In this document: positions 19,165 to 30,656 of the stretch, piece after piece | How positions within the stretch are numbered: the first letter of the stretch is position 1 | How the letters are laid out: each line of letters begins with the position of its first letter | Position numbers and translations under genes: made by a program | Notes under the pieces: generated by a model | Databases searched by the model: none | What the model saw: only the letters and a program-made list of their open reading frames with translations | What the model was told of the DNA's origin: nothing | Source: Gracilaria gracilis | Lineage: Eukaryota > Rhodophyta > Florideophyceae > Gracilariales > Gracilariaceae | Direction of reading: 5' to 3' | NCBI GenBank assembly: GCA_030374805.1 | Contig: JARGSG010000200.1 | Location: forward strand, 744,001-808,000 | Length of the DNA stretch: 64,000 nt

Positions 19165-20142
19165 TATATGACCAGGTTTGTAGCAAACATGGCATATGAG
19201 CTGGCGAAGAGAATCCGCATTGGGCGGCCTTCGCTCCTGTCTCGGGGGGTAGAGATCCCTCCACCCGGGACGGGAGTTTCTGTATCCGCCAGAGTGCGGC
19301 ACTGGCAATGCCGGAACATGATTACCGGCGTACAGAGCAGGATCCGAATCTTCGGTTGTCGGTCCCATCGTGGATGGCAGGTCCGACGTTGCCAAAGATT
19401 GGTCACTCTGCACTAGGTGCACGTTGTCGTAGTTAGCATGGGCTGAACCTCTCGATTGATGCTGTGATAAATCCCTCTCTTCCAGATGGAATAGATGGCG
19501 TGTGCGAGACTTAATGCCGGCACGTGCCCGTGCCGCATCACCCTCAGCTTGGGCAAATTGAACCAGCTCCAAGTAGGAGACCTTGCGCTTGTTCTCCCGA
19601 TAACGGGCTACCAAAGTCCTAATCGAGGGAACCAAGCCATCCACAAACATGGTACATCGCTCGGCCGCGGAGTAGACGTTCCCACAGCGGTGAAAGGCCT
19701 TATTCAACCGTGTAGAATAAACGGTCTTCGTCTCTTCCGCTCCTTGATTCGTGTCGCGCAATGCGAGTATGGCCTCTTGAATTGCGTTTCCTGTAGTGTA
19801 GGATCGCAGGAGGTACTGTACAGACTCTGGCCAACAGGTCACCCCTCCCTCGGAGGCACGAGACGATCCGCGGACAGAGTTGTACTGGTCCTCGGCCATA
19901 CCTTTTAAAAAGTAAGGCAGTGTGATGTAGGCTTGCGCCTCAGACATCCGAAGTACATCGGCTTCCCCAACATATCGGGCGAGAAAGTCCAACACTAGGA
20001 TTGGATCCTGCCCAGAGAACTTATTGGGCTTCAGTGTGAGCTCCAGCCTCTTAATGTGGTCTTTCACTCGTCCAGTCCCGCGAGGGGTCCTTTCTCCAGT
20101 GGAGTCTTCCAGCCGATAATATCGGTACGACAGCAACTTCCG
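19162..20142 (-). pseudogene. Gag capsid and zinc knuckle, Ty3 element 1
   Basis: Retrotransposon capsid-type protein: KFSGQDPILVLDFLARYV, LPYFLKGMAEDQY, YSTRLNKAFHRCGNVY, FVDGLVPSIRTLVARY and FAQAEGDA correspond block by block to element 3 gag. It ends in the zinc knuckle CHVCYKPGHI, cut by a TAG after the His because of a 2-bp TA insertion. It is in the same frame as the coiled-coil part upstream, separated by one TAA at 20143-20145, so gag was one long ORF. No ATG follows that stop near the start. Confidence 0.85.
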
Positions 20143-20958
20143 TTACAATAAATTCGTCGGCTTCAGTTCCTTGAGTCCAAGGTGCTTTCGTCCTTTAGAA
20201 CGGTTCCGGGCAACGCCTTGCGTGGCCTCGGTGGCCCGGAAACGGGTAGCACGAGAGCGTGGGGGCTCTTCCTCACTTTCCGAAGAATCGGTTGACGAAT
20301 CCCTAACTTGGGCATTAGACTCAGAGGATGAAGAAGAGGACGAATCAGGTTCCAATTTAACCTTTCTCTTCTTTCCCGCATGGCGGTCCTTGGAGCGGTG
20401 CGACTTCCGAGAACCTTCGGAAACCGGCACGCCGGGCGCCACAGCATCGCGGATGATGGTGTGCTCGACCGTTTCCAGACGGGCCGCTAAGCGGTTTAAA
20501 CGATCAGCTGCCTGCTCATGCAGGACAGCCGATTCCTTTCGGTCTTCCATGATCTGGTTGACATCAGACCGTAAGACACGGACGTCTTGCGAGACATCCC
20601 GAACATCGGCTTCGTACAGCCGTTGCCGGAGTTTCGTAATGTCGTGAATCAGAGCCACGTGAGAGTTCTGCATCACGCGCACTTGTGCCTCTAATTCACG
20701 GAGGGTATACTCGTCGGACCTCGACGACATGGCTTCAGCCGCTTGCGCGGAATTAGCCGGTCCTTGAGATGGCGGGGCCCCATTGTTGGTACGGGGACCC
20801 CGGGAAGCCGGTGCTTGAGCGTTATCACCCGGGACGTTCAGTACATCCGTTGGTAACGGCGGGAGGCTCTGAGCCAGTCCAGATGATTCCGGTGGTCCGG
20901 CAATTGGGCCAGGTGGAGACCCAGCCTTCGAGCGACCGTTGTTACGGCGAGATTTCAT
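20143..20958 (-). CDS. Gag N-terminal coiled-coil part, Ty3 element 1
   Basis: 271 residues from ATG 20958 (a TTG five codons earlier is less likely). A Pro/Ala-rich start is followed by a heptad-rich segment at about residues 85-170 (LRELEAQVRVMQN, LRQRLYEADVRDV, RLNRLAARLETV), a predicted coiled coil. Then comes a Lys/Arg and Ser/Glu-rich segment (KDRHAGKKRKVKLEPD followed by a run of serines), a possible nuclear localisation or nucleic-acid-binding region. It ends at an in-frame TAA after LKPTNLL. Element 3 reads straight through at this point, so the stop is taken as a nonsense mutation. Confidence 0.8.
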   Translation of the reverse strand: MKSRRNNGRSKAGSPPGPIAGPPESSGLAQSLPPLPTDVLNVPGDNAQAPASRGPRTNNGAPPSQGPANSAQAAEAMSSRSDEYTLRELEAQVRVMQNSHVALIHDITKLRQRLYEADVRDVSQDVRVLRSDVNQIMEDRKESAVLHEQAADRLNRLAARLETVEHTIIRDAVAPGVPVSEGSRKSHRSKDRHAGKKRKVKLEPDSSSSSSSESNAQVRDSSTDSSESEEEPPRSRATRFRATEATQGVARNRSKGRKHLGLKELKPTNLL

Positions 20959-21086
20959 TGTCCGCCGAAGCAATCGGGAGTTTTAAACGAACGATTTTCG
21001 CTTCCAGCAATGACGCAAAGTGGATTCTCCCCAAAGAGGGTTACAGCACCAGTTTCCACTACAACAAATGTTGGCCAGAAAGCCGT

Positions 21087-21104
21087 TTCTAGGTCGGGAG
21101 ACCA
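21087..21104 (-). other. Primer-binding site of Ty3 element 1
   Basis: On the minus strand, TGGTCTCCCGACCTAG begins 2 nt inside the 5' LTR. A TGG start complementary to a tRNA 3' CCA is the norm. The same first ten bases occur at the equivalent place in elements 2 and 3. Confidence 0.75.
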
Positions 21105-21106
21105 CT

Positions 21107-21959
21107 TGTGGGGCAAAGCCGGGAACGGAAGGAAAGAACACAAACCGCGCCAGCGGCTACGCAACCAAGGTGTTCGGCCTTGCTCCCTATTGGGGCAGAG
21201 CAGTGGCAGAACCCTCCGATGAGGCCGACACGTGCCGGGCGTAACTCCGGGCAGCCTCTTCCTGACTTACAGACGGAGGTTGGGGGTGGGAATCGGGGTG
21301 CCAACAGGATGGATTCCACTGGGTGTGGCGTATCCCATGGCAAAAAAGACGAGATAGAAGGTAGCAAAATGAGCCGCACTGCGGAGCACAAACTCGTGAG
21401 TGCTGGGAATAATCCCGAGACAAAAAGGGGCAAACCTGTACAACAGGGCGAAGTGTAACGAAGCCGTAAGACGGGAAAACAGAAAGAGTGTATGGAAGAA
21501 TGATAAATAAGACGCTGTGACGACGGATCGGTGCTTCTTGGTGACGGAGGTGGATAACTTGTCCAGATAAACGGCGATATTCCCCGGGAATGGGGCGAAA
21601 GACCGTGCGCAAGCGGAACTCAAGCTAGAGCCAAGGCCTCGTTGAGGTTTACTTCCCCGTACAGTGGCGGCAACTGCCGCCACTTATATACGGCTGAAAA
21701 ATATCACTAAAATATCTAAGTACCCGGCACGCCGGCCAACACTACCCACGTGTACCTCCGTGGCACACTTGCAACGGCGCATCCGGTAATCGGGCGCGGG
21801 CACACACGTGTCGCGCCAATCCTACCCTTCATAGGCGGATCCCTAATCCGGGCCAAATAGGCAAATAGACTTCATATTAGTAGGAAGTTCAGCCGAAAAT
21901 AACAACGGATATATGAGTGGCATCCGCCCTCAGTCCCTGCCAAGGGCAATTTCTATACA
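21107..21959 (-). repeat. 5' LTR of Ty3 element 1
   Basis: 853 bp, matching 10571-11421. Contains the minus-strand TATATAAG at 21683-21690 beside the GTGGCGGCAACTGCCGCCAC palindrome, which carries one substitution relative to the other LTR. Followed by the GTAAG duplication at 21960-21964. Confidence 0.93.
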
Positions 21960-22293
21960 GTAAGATGATTGAAGGTTCCCACCAGCGATGTCAAGAAATA
22001 ATATATTTTCGAGGGCCCGCAAAGGTGGATTTATTAGAGCTAATTCTAGAAGCAGCGTGGCGCAAGATGCTCTTCAACGACGCAGACCATTTTGGTGTTT
22101 GTCCTGCTGCGTTGTTCACCAAGATGACCTTAGTTGTTTCCATCAACTGGCGCCCCGCTGGCTTTCCTGAAAACCCACCCACCCTAACCTGGAACAGTAC
22201 ATCTCCTGTCGAGAGTACTGTGTGCTTTAAGTTGTGCTTAACTGCACGGTGTTAAGACATGGCCGTCTGCGCCACCCAGTACCCAGACATTAA
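21960..22293. other. Short intergenic stretch between two mobile elements
   Basis: Begins with the GTAAG duplication of element 1 and ends with the TTAA (22290-22293) that flanks the next element. No gene supported. Confidence 0.4.
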
Positions 22294-23462
22294 CCCTTTT
22301 CGAATACCCGGAACTATTCTCTTCCGGGTATCAATTTTTGTGGAATAGATACCCGGAAGAGCTCTTCCACTTGGAATACCTCTCTTCCATGTATCAATGT
22401 TACATAAAATTATTAGAAATATTACTATGTTCTCCAGTAAGGTCGTTTTAGAGTCTTCATAAACCTTGCTGACGAGCACTCTTGTAGAGGAAAGTGCTCA
22501 ATGATGCCAGAGTTGTAGTAGAATAAACCAGTAAGAATCTGTCAATAGCGTGATCGTTACCTACGTCTGGCATGCTGCATATTGCGTAATAAATACGGGT
22601 ACAAATAATGGCAAATTTGTAGCTGGAAAAAATACTTGTTTGTCTTATCAGTACAGCTTTTGTGCCCAATACCCTTTATGTAAAAGTCTTAAATAATTCT
22701 AAAGTATCACAATAGGTTGGTAATTGTTCTTCGACAAATATGTACTATTTGACTACTAAGTTTTCAATAAGAGCGTAAAAAAGTATAGTTGTTTAGATAG
22801 AAAAACTACTATATGGTGTGACGTTTTTGTCAGCTGTTAATTCTGCTCGGCGCTACATTTGCTACTCATAGTGTGCTTCTAGTTCCAATTATGTCAGTAG
22901 GCTGCAGCATGTACCTTTTACAAAGTTGCATGTGCATTACGTCCAATAAAAGTACCCAAAACAACTATCTAGTGTTTACTCTACCTTGCAGGCCATCTTT
23001 TGATGGTGGTAAAGGTTGTTCTTGTTCTAGTTAGTGAAAAAAGTTTAGTTGCGATAATGTACCAAAGAACGTAGTGCAAAATAACCGAATGCCCTTGGCA
23101 GGCCACTCTACATGTACAGCAATGTAAGGCTTTCTATATATTATGCACCCGGAAGAGGTCTCTTCCAAATGGAAGAGGGTCTTTTCCACTCTGAATAAAC
23201 GCCTCTTCCAAAAGGATTGAAGGAAATTCCAGTCTTTGCAGCGCTTTTTGCTCCGTTTTGATTCATCTGGTTTTCGTCGCATATCTTACGATCTATTTGT
23301 TCAATTTCCGTACCAGTACGGCAAACGAAAGAAGAGAGAGAGACGTGTTCAGGGCAATTTGTTTTATTGTTCTCTGCAATTTATGTGGCTATTTACGGCC
23401 TTCTTCAAAATGTTGTTTTCTGCCGCTTATCGCCTATTTCGGGTCCGCCTGACAAGGGTTAA
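22290..23462. mobile_element. Non-autonomous TTAA-flanked element (piggyBac-like ends)
   Basis: TTAA at 22290-22293 is followed by CCCTTTTCG; the other end reads CAAGGG then TTAA at 23459-23462. The two ends match as CCCTTNTC inverted repeats, and TTAA duplication with a CCC start is the hallmark of piggyBac-type transposition. Near each end are clusters of palindromic GGAAGAG/CTCTTCC motifs (22321-22390 and 23146-23215). The 1165-bp interior is AT-rich and I see no transposase domains. An orphan related end is at 9632. Confidence 0.6.
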
Positions 23463-25855
23463 AGATCTTACGCCGCGAAGCGATAGCTTTGCGATGAATA
23501 AAATTTAAGCACATTTCTATTACAGCAAGGTGCCACCTGTACTTTAATATTTTTTTTTCCAGAACTTCAGTTCAAAAGTTTATCATTGTTAGAAGTCCAT
23601 GAAATCTAAATAAGTTCCATTTCCCGGAGCTCCCAGCGAAGGCAATCGTTGCTCAACTACTCCTGCGTTTAGGTGTAGACGAAGATATATAGAAAAAAAC
23701 TTCATCTTTTACTGAGGTGATAGTCACCAGCGCACGCAATCTTGCAGTGCACGCCCCGCTGCCGACGTGCGTATTTTGGGGACCTATCATTCAAAAAATT
23801 GCTTCATATTCTACAAAAATCGCGGTAGTTGCTTTATGAAAAGAATCTCAGAGACTCAAATATTTTTTGAGGAAATTTGTTAGCTTAATCCTAATAAAGT
23901 TCTTAAAAAACAACACTTGCACCATTTTGCTGAGGCACATGGTTTTCGCGAAATCACTCAATATTTAGGATATTTCTTCCTCTCTGACCATTTATCAAGT
24001 AAGTAGTTAAGAGACCTAATGAGAAGAAATGTCAAAGGGAGAAAGAAGAGCAAAGTCTTATACAATGAAACTCAACTTATTTCTGTTCTCATCCGTTATA
24101 CTTTTTGTCAAGATAAAGAGTGTTCTAAATAAATATAAGCGGGACATTTTGGGGGTGTACCAAAAGGCGAGATCAAACTGCCGAAAAGCAGCTTATTGCA
24201 GCTTTAAAATATGTTTTGCATTGAGAAAACTAGTCGATTAGCTCTACATTAGCTGAGCCCGTTTGTGAGTAGAAGCTTTGCTATCATGTTTTTCTGTTCA
24301 CTCGCCCAAACAAATGCATGTTTGTATGCTATCTTATAACCATAGCACGTAGTTTCTTTTTCCAAAGTAACTGCTCCACATGAGATATTGTGATGTATAA
24401 TTCTTCTTTGTTCCAATAAAAACAACAAAGGTTGGCATACAAATGGCTCCGAAACATACCTACAGCTGAACGAGAAAATTCAATAGATTAAAAGGACAAT
24501 TTCATATAGAAAGGCTGGAGCCATTATTTACAGAGTTTTATTCTTTTAAAATAGCAAGTGACGTTCGAACAGCATTTGCCTCCTTGTTCTCAACAACATT
24601 CAAAGTATTTCTATATATTGAAAGAACGTCACTTGTAAGAAAGGTCTCACTTTGCAATTCAAATTGCAGTTTTTGTGCAACAAAGGTAAAATTTCCTGAA
24701 CCCTCCTGGGTGTTGTTGGCTGGGTGAAGCGAGAACTTCATCCTTATCGGTTGCACCACCAGCGAAGTACGTTGTTGAAATTGCTGTTTTAAGGAAGTTA
24801 CGACTAATTAGCAATTTTGTATGTATGAAAAGGACTGCAACCGATAAGAATAATCGATGGACTTTAAGGTTGTTCCTGCACCATAAAAAAGAATTGTTTA
24901 TGAATATAGTCAAACGAGTAAGTGAGAATAATACTCATGCCTTCAGATGTTGTCTAAAAATGTGATTGTTGCCAGTCTATTATTAATATGTACTAAGAAT
25001 GCACTCCATACTCGTAATCATATAATTTGACTCCGGTCTTGTAAGCGGCTTCAATCCACAGCACGGCGTCAGCATTTTCCTTTAAAAACTGGCAAGCACT
25101 ATAGCTGGAACCACTTCTTGTCTACAACTTAAACAAAGCGCGAATATTACCTTGAAGAATTGTTAAGGTTTTTATCGCACGGTCTGCGCACCTAAAATCA
25201 CCGAGACCAATCATGTACACAGGCAAAGATTTCTCCTTAACCATCTGTTCTTTCGAACTCAATCTGAATCCCTCACAACTCCTTCTTTGGAGCTTACTTG
25301 TTGTAATCGCGGTTTTGTTCCGAATAGCTACAGAGTGCATGAGAGAGTGCCTATTTATCCCGGTTTACCGCTGTGATGTTACTGAACCAGTATTTGACCC
25401 CGACTCAAGCGTCCGAAATTATCATAGCATACAAAATGTGTGAGGTTGGACCCGTATTAATATGGTCTACAGATATTGGATCTTTGCCACGGCAATGAAG
25501 ACGACACTCTGTGTTTCGGCACACCGACCACTTTTTCGGCAAGTATTCTCGTTCGAGCTACAGCTATAGGCAAGGTGCACTGCTCTCAATATGATTGTGT
25601 TTTACACGGTTCTCGTTTAGTCCTGTGTATATGAATCAGGGCTGCGTGATCTACTTTCGCCCTTCCATGAGCAGAGTTGTAGCAAAGCGAAAACCAGACT
25701 TAAAAGAGCATGGTTTAATGGCGAGACTAAAGTGAAGAAGTGTCATCTCCTTGTCGGCAGCCAATCACTGTCGTTACCATTATTGCATCATTAAACACAA
25801 ATACAGCAACAGCTCCGTCAAAGTAAGTCTGCGACTTCCCAGAAGGGCAAAACAT
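23463..25855. other. AT-rich intergenic region
   Basis: About 2.4 kb with no coding sequence I can support; open frames are short, lysine- and phenylalanine-rich and look random. No repeats with clear boundaries were recognised. Confidence 0.4.
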
Positions 25856-26275
25856 TCACTTACGACGGTAGAGATTCCGCATGTTAATTCCTCGTTCACT
25901 TGCTTCATCCGGGCCCATAGACATTGCTTCAAATGCAATAGGGTTCGGAGCAGACGTCCTAATAATGAAAGTAGTTGAGTATGTATTCGGGAGGTCCACA
26001 TCCCATGCAAATATTCTCCGTCGAAGCTGTTTAGAAGATAACTCCAATGCGACGCCATTTAGACAGGACGACCATCTCAACGATTCCCGATTCTTTTCAT
26101 TCTGAAAGGCATTCAGGTCATCGAAAGCATCTCTATCTATCATTAAGTCCCTCTCATAATGGGATACGTTTTGGAAATTGAAAGGAAACCTGGGGCTGCC
26201 AAGCTCTTCCGCGAAATAGTAAGTCACAGAAGGTCGAGCACTTCCGTTTGTTCCAGACCCAGAAGCAGAGGCCAT
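25856..26275 (-). CDS. Hypothetical protein
   Basis: 139 residues from ATG 26275; the frame is open eight codons further to a TTG. Unrecognised. The composition is protein-like and mixed, with an N-terminal Ser/Gly stretch, HYERDLMIDRDAFDDLNAF, LRWSSCLNGVALELSSK and a basic C-terminus. No signal peptide, membrane segment or known motif. It sits alone in AT-rich DNA. It could be an exon of a spliced gene, a remnant, or chance. Confidence 0.3.
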   Translation of the reverse strand: MASASGSGTNGSARPSVTYYFAEELGSPRFPFNFQNVSHYERDLMIDRDAFDDLNAFQNEKNRESLRWSSCLNGVALELSSKQLRRRIFAWDVDLPNTYSTTFIIRTSAPNPIAFEAMSMGPDEASERGINMRNLYRRK

Positions 26276-28116
26276 GTGGTTCCGTTTGAACACGTTCAAG
26301 GGCTATCGTATGAAGTTGTTGAGAAGATATCTTTGTATTCCTATTTTGCATGTGCTTGACGGGGAAGCACCTGTAATCTCTACTGAAAGCGTTCTAAGAT
26401 GGGAGTACAAACGTATAAATATGAGTTTAAGAAGCCTCGTGCCTTCTACTCGTGCGTATTGGCCAATATCCACTAAAGCTTTTTTGGACCAGGATGACTA
26501 CACGTAGATGACTGCTTGTAGTGTCAGCGAGCGCCAGTTGGCAAACACTTCCAGTACTTCAACAGCCTCAATCCTATGCTTCCAAACAAGCAAACGAGCG
26601 ACCATAACTCAGGTGGTGAGCACTGTGAGCACTTTTTGGACAAGACAGCGACGTTTCAGTCCAGTCCACTGTCACTCTCCCCTAACTCAGTACACTGCTT
26701 CACTTGAAATTTCCTCTGTGGAACTTGTTACTTTTGGAGCCTCTTGGACAACCAATGGTGAAGAACATCACTATACACAAGACTAAAAGTTAATGGCTAA
26801 GCTCTATACAAGAGAACAAAAGCCTATTTTATAAAAGATGTAAAATGTTCACAGAAGGGCTCATTACTAATCTCAAGATACCCCAGAAGGTGTTGAGTCG
26901 AGAAAATCTAGTTTGATTAGGCTTACGAAACTGTTGGTCATGATGCAGAATCAGGAGGGATCCATTCTGTGGCGTTGCACAACTCACCGGCGTTACCAAA
27001 CAAAGCAGTCGCGTGCACATCGCACCTTCGCGCTTATCTACAAGCGTAAGATTGAAGCCAACGTATTCACCGTCGCCAGAACCGCCTGCTAAGATGTGAG
27101 CCGTCACTCCAATCCTCGTGCTTCTCCTCAACATCGTCGCGCAGGCCATTCCTGTGACACCCGCAGATAAGCTGCGTCGCGCGCCTGGCTGTGATGCGAA
27201 GACGTGCCTTACGTTCTGCGAACAAACTGCTGACGGGCCTCGTTGCACTTCTGCTGTACCTTGCGAAGAGGGGGAATTGCAATGTGCGCCGAACAGTAGA
27301 AAGCGTCTTCTATCTCGTCTCCGCGGTGCGTACCGGTGCTATTCTCGGCAGTGCCTTCTGGATTGTTTCCACCTTCGTAACTAGCCTCACTCGTTCTTCA
27401 ATCTCCTTGTGTGGCGTGCATGACACAATGAATACGCTCGCTCGAGCCTCAAGAAACTAAATCTGAACTGGTTGGACTGCTATTCTTGCTGGGGAAGGCT
27501 GGTGTCGGGCTCAAAAGCTGAGCCGAAGCAAAAATGAACGGGTGGACACAGACTCCAGCGTCATTTCGATATTGGACTTCAAACGCTGGACACGCCAACA
27601 AATTGAACACGATAAGCGTGGCAATATGCTTTCTGTAAACGTTAGCATTGTTGTACGTGCTAGCCACGTGTGCCTCCTTGACGTGGTCGCCTTCCGTTCA
27701 CTGCTGTGAGCATCTCTACTTGGCATCCGACAGCAATGCCTTCGAAACAGATTAGATCACAATTGCGCGTGCTCGTTTCACAACCGCTACAACTGTACCA
27801 ACCATGGAGTTGCCATCGTTTCCACACTTCTCCGAAGCCATCGCTGCGTTTCTCAAGGGGAGCTGCACACTTCGCTGCTCGTCACCTCTGTGAGCTTGAG
27901 AAATACATGCCCATCATTCGAAATGCACCCCGGCGATTGGGGGAGCATGCTCAGTGAATAACGTCTTGCTGCTAACCTTACGCCCTCCATGTGGTCCGCA
28001 GTGCCCATAAAAGGTCCTCGCTCACATTGTCGACCAACAATCTCAATTCACCCCACTCAAGCTTTGCCCGAGAAAACAGACCACTCATTCGGCGGCTCCC
28101 AACAAAAACGAGAATC
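26276..28116. other. Intergenic region upstream of a secreted-protein gene
   Basis: 26.3-26.8 kb is AT-rich; 26.9-27.9 kb is nearer balanced composition, with several overlapping medium open frames on both strands, none with a recognisable domain. A decayed gene or short exons here cannot be excluded. A TATA-like cataaaagg near 28006, about 110 bp before the next start codon, is a possible promoter element. Confidence 0.35.
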
Positions 28117-29823
28117 ATGTACCGAATCATGTACACACTTTGGTTTGTTCTGGCCTTCTCCCTTCTCAGTCTCGTCGCCGCCACTTCCTGGTTGCACCGC
28201 GGCTACGCGTCATCAGCATCGACAGCCACGCTTCGCGGGCGTACCCTTATTTCTGCGAGGACATTCAACGCTTCCGAATCACGTACTCCGCGCTTATTGC
28301 AATTCCGAGCCGAGTTGAAGCGGCCAATCATTCTTTTCGACCAGTTGGAAGAAAATCTCGTCCGCATTGCGTCCTATACCCGCAATGCCTCCACGCTCAA
28401 AGCCGCAGTCACGCTGCACGGGCACAACCTCAACCGCTCTCACTTTGAACAAGGCGCGGCCTTTGTCATCTACGTTTTCGACTGGGAACGAAATTGCGCT
28501 CCGGTTGAGCATGTGCCCGGTATTAACCCGAATGATGATGTCCTCTTTTTCGTGATTGACGCAGTTATTGGGTCAAATTCTCTCCTTTCTTTGCAGATGA
28601 CCGTTACCTCTGGATCGGAGGTTGTCCCGCATGTTGACATCGAAGTCGGTCAGCAGTTACCTTTTTCCATCGCACTTCCGAACAAGCTGATCTTTGATGA
28701 CGATGCCTCGCACGAAGCTACAAACTTACTTCTCCACCGAATAATTGATCTAGTAGAAATCGATCCACCCGAGCCCAGAATGGTTAGAAGATATACGTTT
28801 TATCCTGCGTCTGGGGTCAAAATGGATCTGAAAGTCTCCATGATGGTGGGAGTATCTGGATTTAGTCTCCACCGATACGCTAATAACGAGTTCAAATGGG
28901 AACAGTTTCTCGATGCAAGACTTGAGGGATCGCTGGAAGCAACAACGAAAGCGAAAGTTCGACGAAGCGGCCAACTCCTCGCTCGCCAACCTCTTCTATA
29001 TTTTGATGGATCTGTCGCACTTCCGTTTGTTGGTCGTGCCCAACTGGAGGGATTTGGAAAAGCCGAATGGATGCTGGACGCAGATATTGATGTTGGCACA
29101 CACGCAAAATTTGAATGCTCGCAGGAGATGAAGCATATTGTGAAGCTGGAAACAACTACATGGGGAGTGACAGCTCGTCGACCTCGCGATTATGAAACCC
29201 TCCTTCTTGAGAGTGCGTCTGTTTCTTTCGTCGATCAGAGTGCGAAGAAAGGCTTCAGCGGCTTCTTCGGGATACGCCCTGCCGTTGGGCTTTCGTACGA
29301 AGACTTCAGCAAGGATTTCGAAACAGACACTGGTGCATACGTTGGCTTGCAAGCCATGACATCAGCGCGTCAGCCGCCATTCCGTGCGTACAACGGGCTC
29401 GGTTCTACGCTGGGCAACTGCCAAGTATGTCACAAAATAAGAGGTAGTGCGGCAGTCAAAACTCTGAACGCCTCCCTGCGCCTACGGAAGGGGCACGAGG
29501 CGCAGAAGGAGTATTCGTTATCGACGCCGCAAGCAACGGAAAGATTTTTGGGCACCGTTTGTGCTCTTGAAGATGAGACATGTGGAGGTTTTGCAGAGCC
29601 ATGCGTTCGCTGTGTGACCGACTTTGCATGCCCGCAGGACTACGAATGTATCAACCGTAAGTGCTTCCTCAGGCGCGAGGGAGGACAGTCGTGTGGCCCT
29701 TGTGCCATTTGCAACACCGGTTTGTGCTCTTCTGGTTCTGGTATATGCATTCATAGCGCAGTTCATGGGGCAACTGGCACGTCTCTAGGGAGGTTGAGAC
29801 CTCCTCCCCTTCGCTCCAACTGA
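28117..29823 (+). CDS. Secreted protein with cysteine-rich C-terminus, unknown function
   Basis: 568 residues from the ATG at 28117; the frame is open upstream to a GTG at 27991, but the start at 28117 places the signal peptide MYRIMYTLWFVLAFSLLSLV at the N-terminus. The middle (about residues 70-440) has the mixed strand-rich look of an extracellular domain and few cysteines. The last 110 residues are cysteine-dense, with CxxC spacings (CGGFAEPCVRCVTDFAC, SCGPCAICNTGLC) typical of small disulfide modules. There is no C-terminal membrane helix, so secretion or wall association is inferred. I recognise no family. The next gene downstream is another secreted Cys-rich protein on the same strand. 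Confidence 0.75.
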   Translation: MYRIMYTLWFVLAFSLLSLVAATSWLHRGYASSASTATLRGRTLISARTFNASESRTPRLLQFRAELKRPIILFDQLEENLVRIASYTRNASTLKAAVTLHGHNLNRSHFEQGAAFVIYVFDWERNCAPVEHVPGINPNDDVLFFVIDAVIGSNSLLSLQMTVTSGSEVVPHVDIEVGQQLPFSIALPNKLIFDDDASHEATNLLLHRIIDLVEIDPPEPRMVRRYTFYPASGVKMDLKVSMMVGVSGFSLHRYANNEFKWEQFLDARLEGSLEATTKAKVRRSGQLLARQPLLYFDGSVALPFVGRAQLEGFGKAEWMLDADIDVGTHAKFECSQEMKHIVKLETTTWGVTARRPRDYETLLLESASVSFVDQSAKKGFSGFFGIRPAVGLSYEDFSKDFETDTGAYVGLQAMTSARQPPFRAYNGLGSTLGNCQVCHKIRGSAAVKTLNASLRLRKGHEAQKEYSLSTPQATERFLGTVCALEDETCGGFAEPCVRCVTDFACPQDYECINRKCFLRREGGQSCGPCAICNTGLCSSGSGICIHSAVHGATGTSLGRLRPPPLRSN

Positions 29824-30656
29824 AATGTAATATAATAATCGCGAGGCGAGCTGAAGAGACCGTCGCGGCGCTTCGGACAGTGGAATGCTTTTCGCGTTTC
29901 GAAAGTCTGGCAATTCTCAACAATGCTTTACTGTAAAAATATGGCAATACTGTAAAAAGTTGGAAATATGTTTATTAGAAAGAGAGTTTTCTAAATATTG
30001 AATATATTTGCAAAGTTTTAACAAACGAGCTACAAATAAATAAATTGTCGAAAACACCGTCTGACGTAATTTCCCATGTTGACTCTGATGGATCATCCAT
30101 CAAGGATGCCCCTGCCACCAAGAGGAGCTGTTTCAACACACTGCAGCGTTTCTATTCTAATCGCTGCTGAGGGAGCGTTAAACGGGCGGACGTTGAGATT
30201 TTAGTAGATTTCGATGGGGGTTGTCTGTCGCATAGACACTACAATGAAACTAACGTCTTCACTTGCGCAGGCCTCAGCACGACGCCGTTAGGTGCTTTTC
30301 GCCGTCTACCTTCCAGTTCTTGTGGGGAATGTGTTGCTGTCAAACGTTCCCATCTCATTCCTGAAGTAAAATCCAGCGACACATACGGTACGCTATTTAT
30401 ACATGCTGGTGTAGATTGCACCCATAGCACTGTTAGGTAACCTTAGAGTAAACCTAATCGCTAGTGATTCACTAGCCATACCTTCCGAACAAAGTACTCG
30501 TCCGAAACAGTACTGCTCCCAAGTTGCGCCCTCTTTGCTTACAATCACTCAAAAGCTCATGTGGCATACCCAACAAATCATTCCAGCACGCCAATAAGCC
30601 CTCGCATTAAACCACATGTCACAAAAGCTTTAAAAGCCCGTTCTCCATCTTCTTCC
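29824..30656. other. Intergenic region between two secreted-protein genes
   Basis: AT-rich first half, no gene. Two short upstream ORFs precede the next gene: ATG 30559 to TAA 30597 (12 codons) and ATG 30616 to TAA 30633 (5 codons). Confidence 0.5.

Larger units (their letters stand above)
10571..21959 (-). mobile_element. Ty3/gypsy chromodomain LTR retrotransposon, element 1 (complete)
   Basis: 11,389 bp bounded by LTRs at 10571-11421 and 21107-21959 that start TG and end CA on the plus strand and differ by a few percent, mostly transitions. The target duplication GTAAG is perfect (10566-10570 and 21960-21964). Coding order on the minus strand is gag, protease, RT/RNase H, integrase, chromodomain. 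A primer-binding site (TGGTCTCCCGACC on the minus strand) lies 2 bp inside the right LTR, and a purine tract lies next to the left LTR, so 21107-21959 is the 5' LTR. Gag-pol is broken by several stops and frameshifts, so the copy is inactive in its present form. An extra gene is carried on the plus strand at the 3' end. Confidence 0.95.

Noticed and set aside
26829..27960. Cluster of overlapping 70-140-codon frames on both strands
   Set aside because: Possible exons of a spliced or decayed gene, but no motif, splice pattern or consistent frame could be supported.
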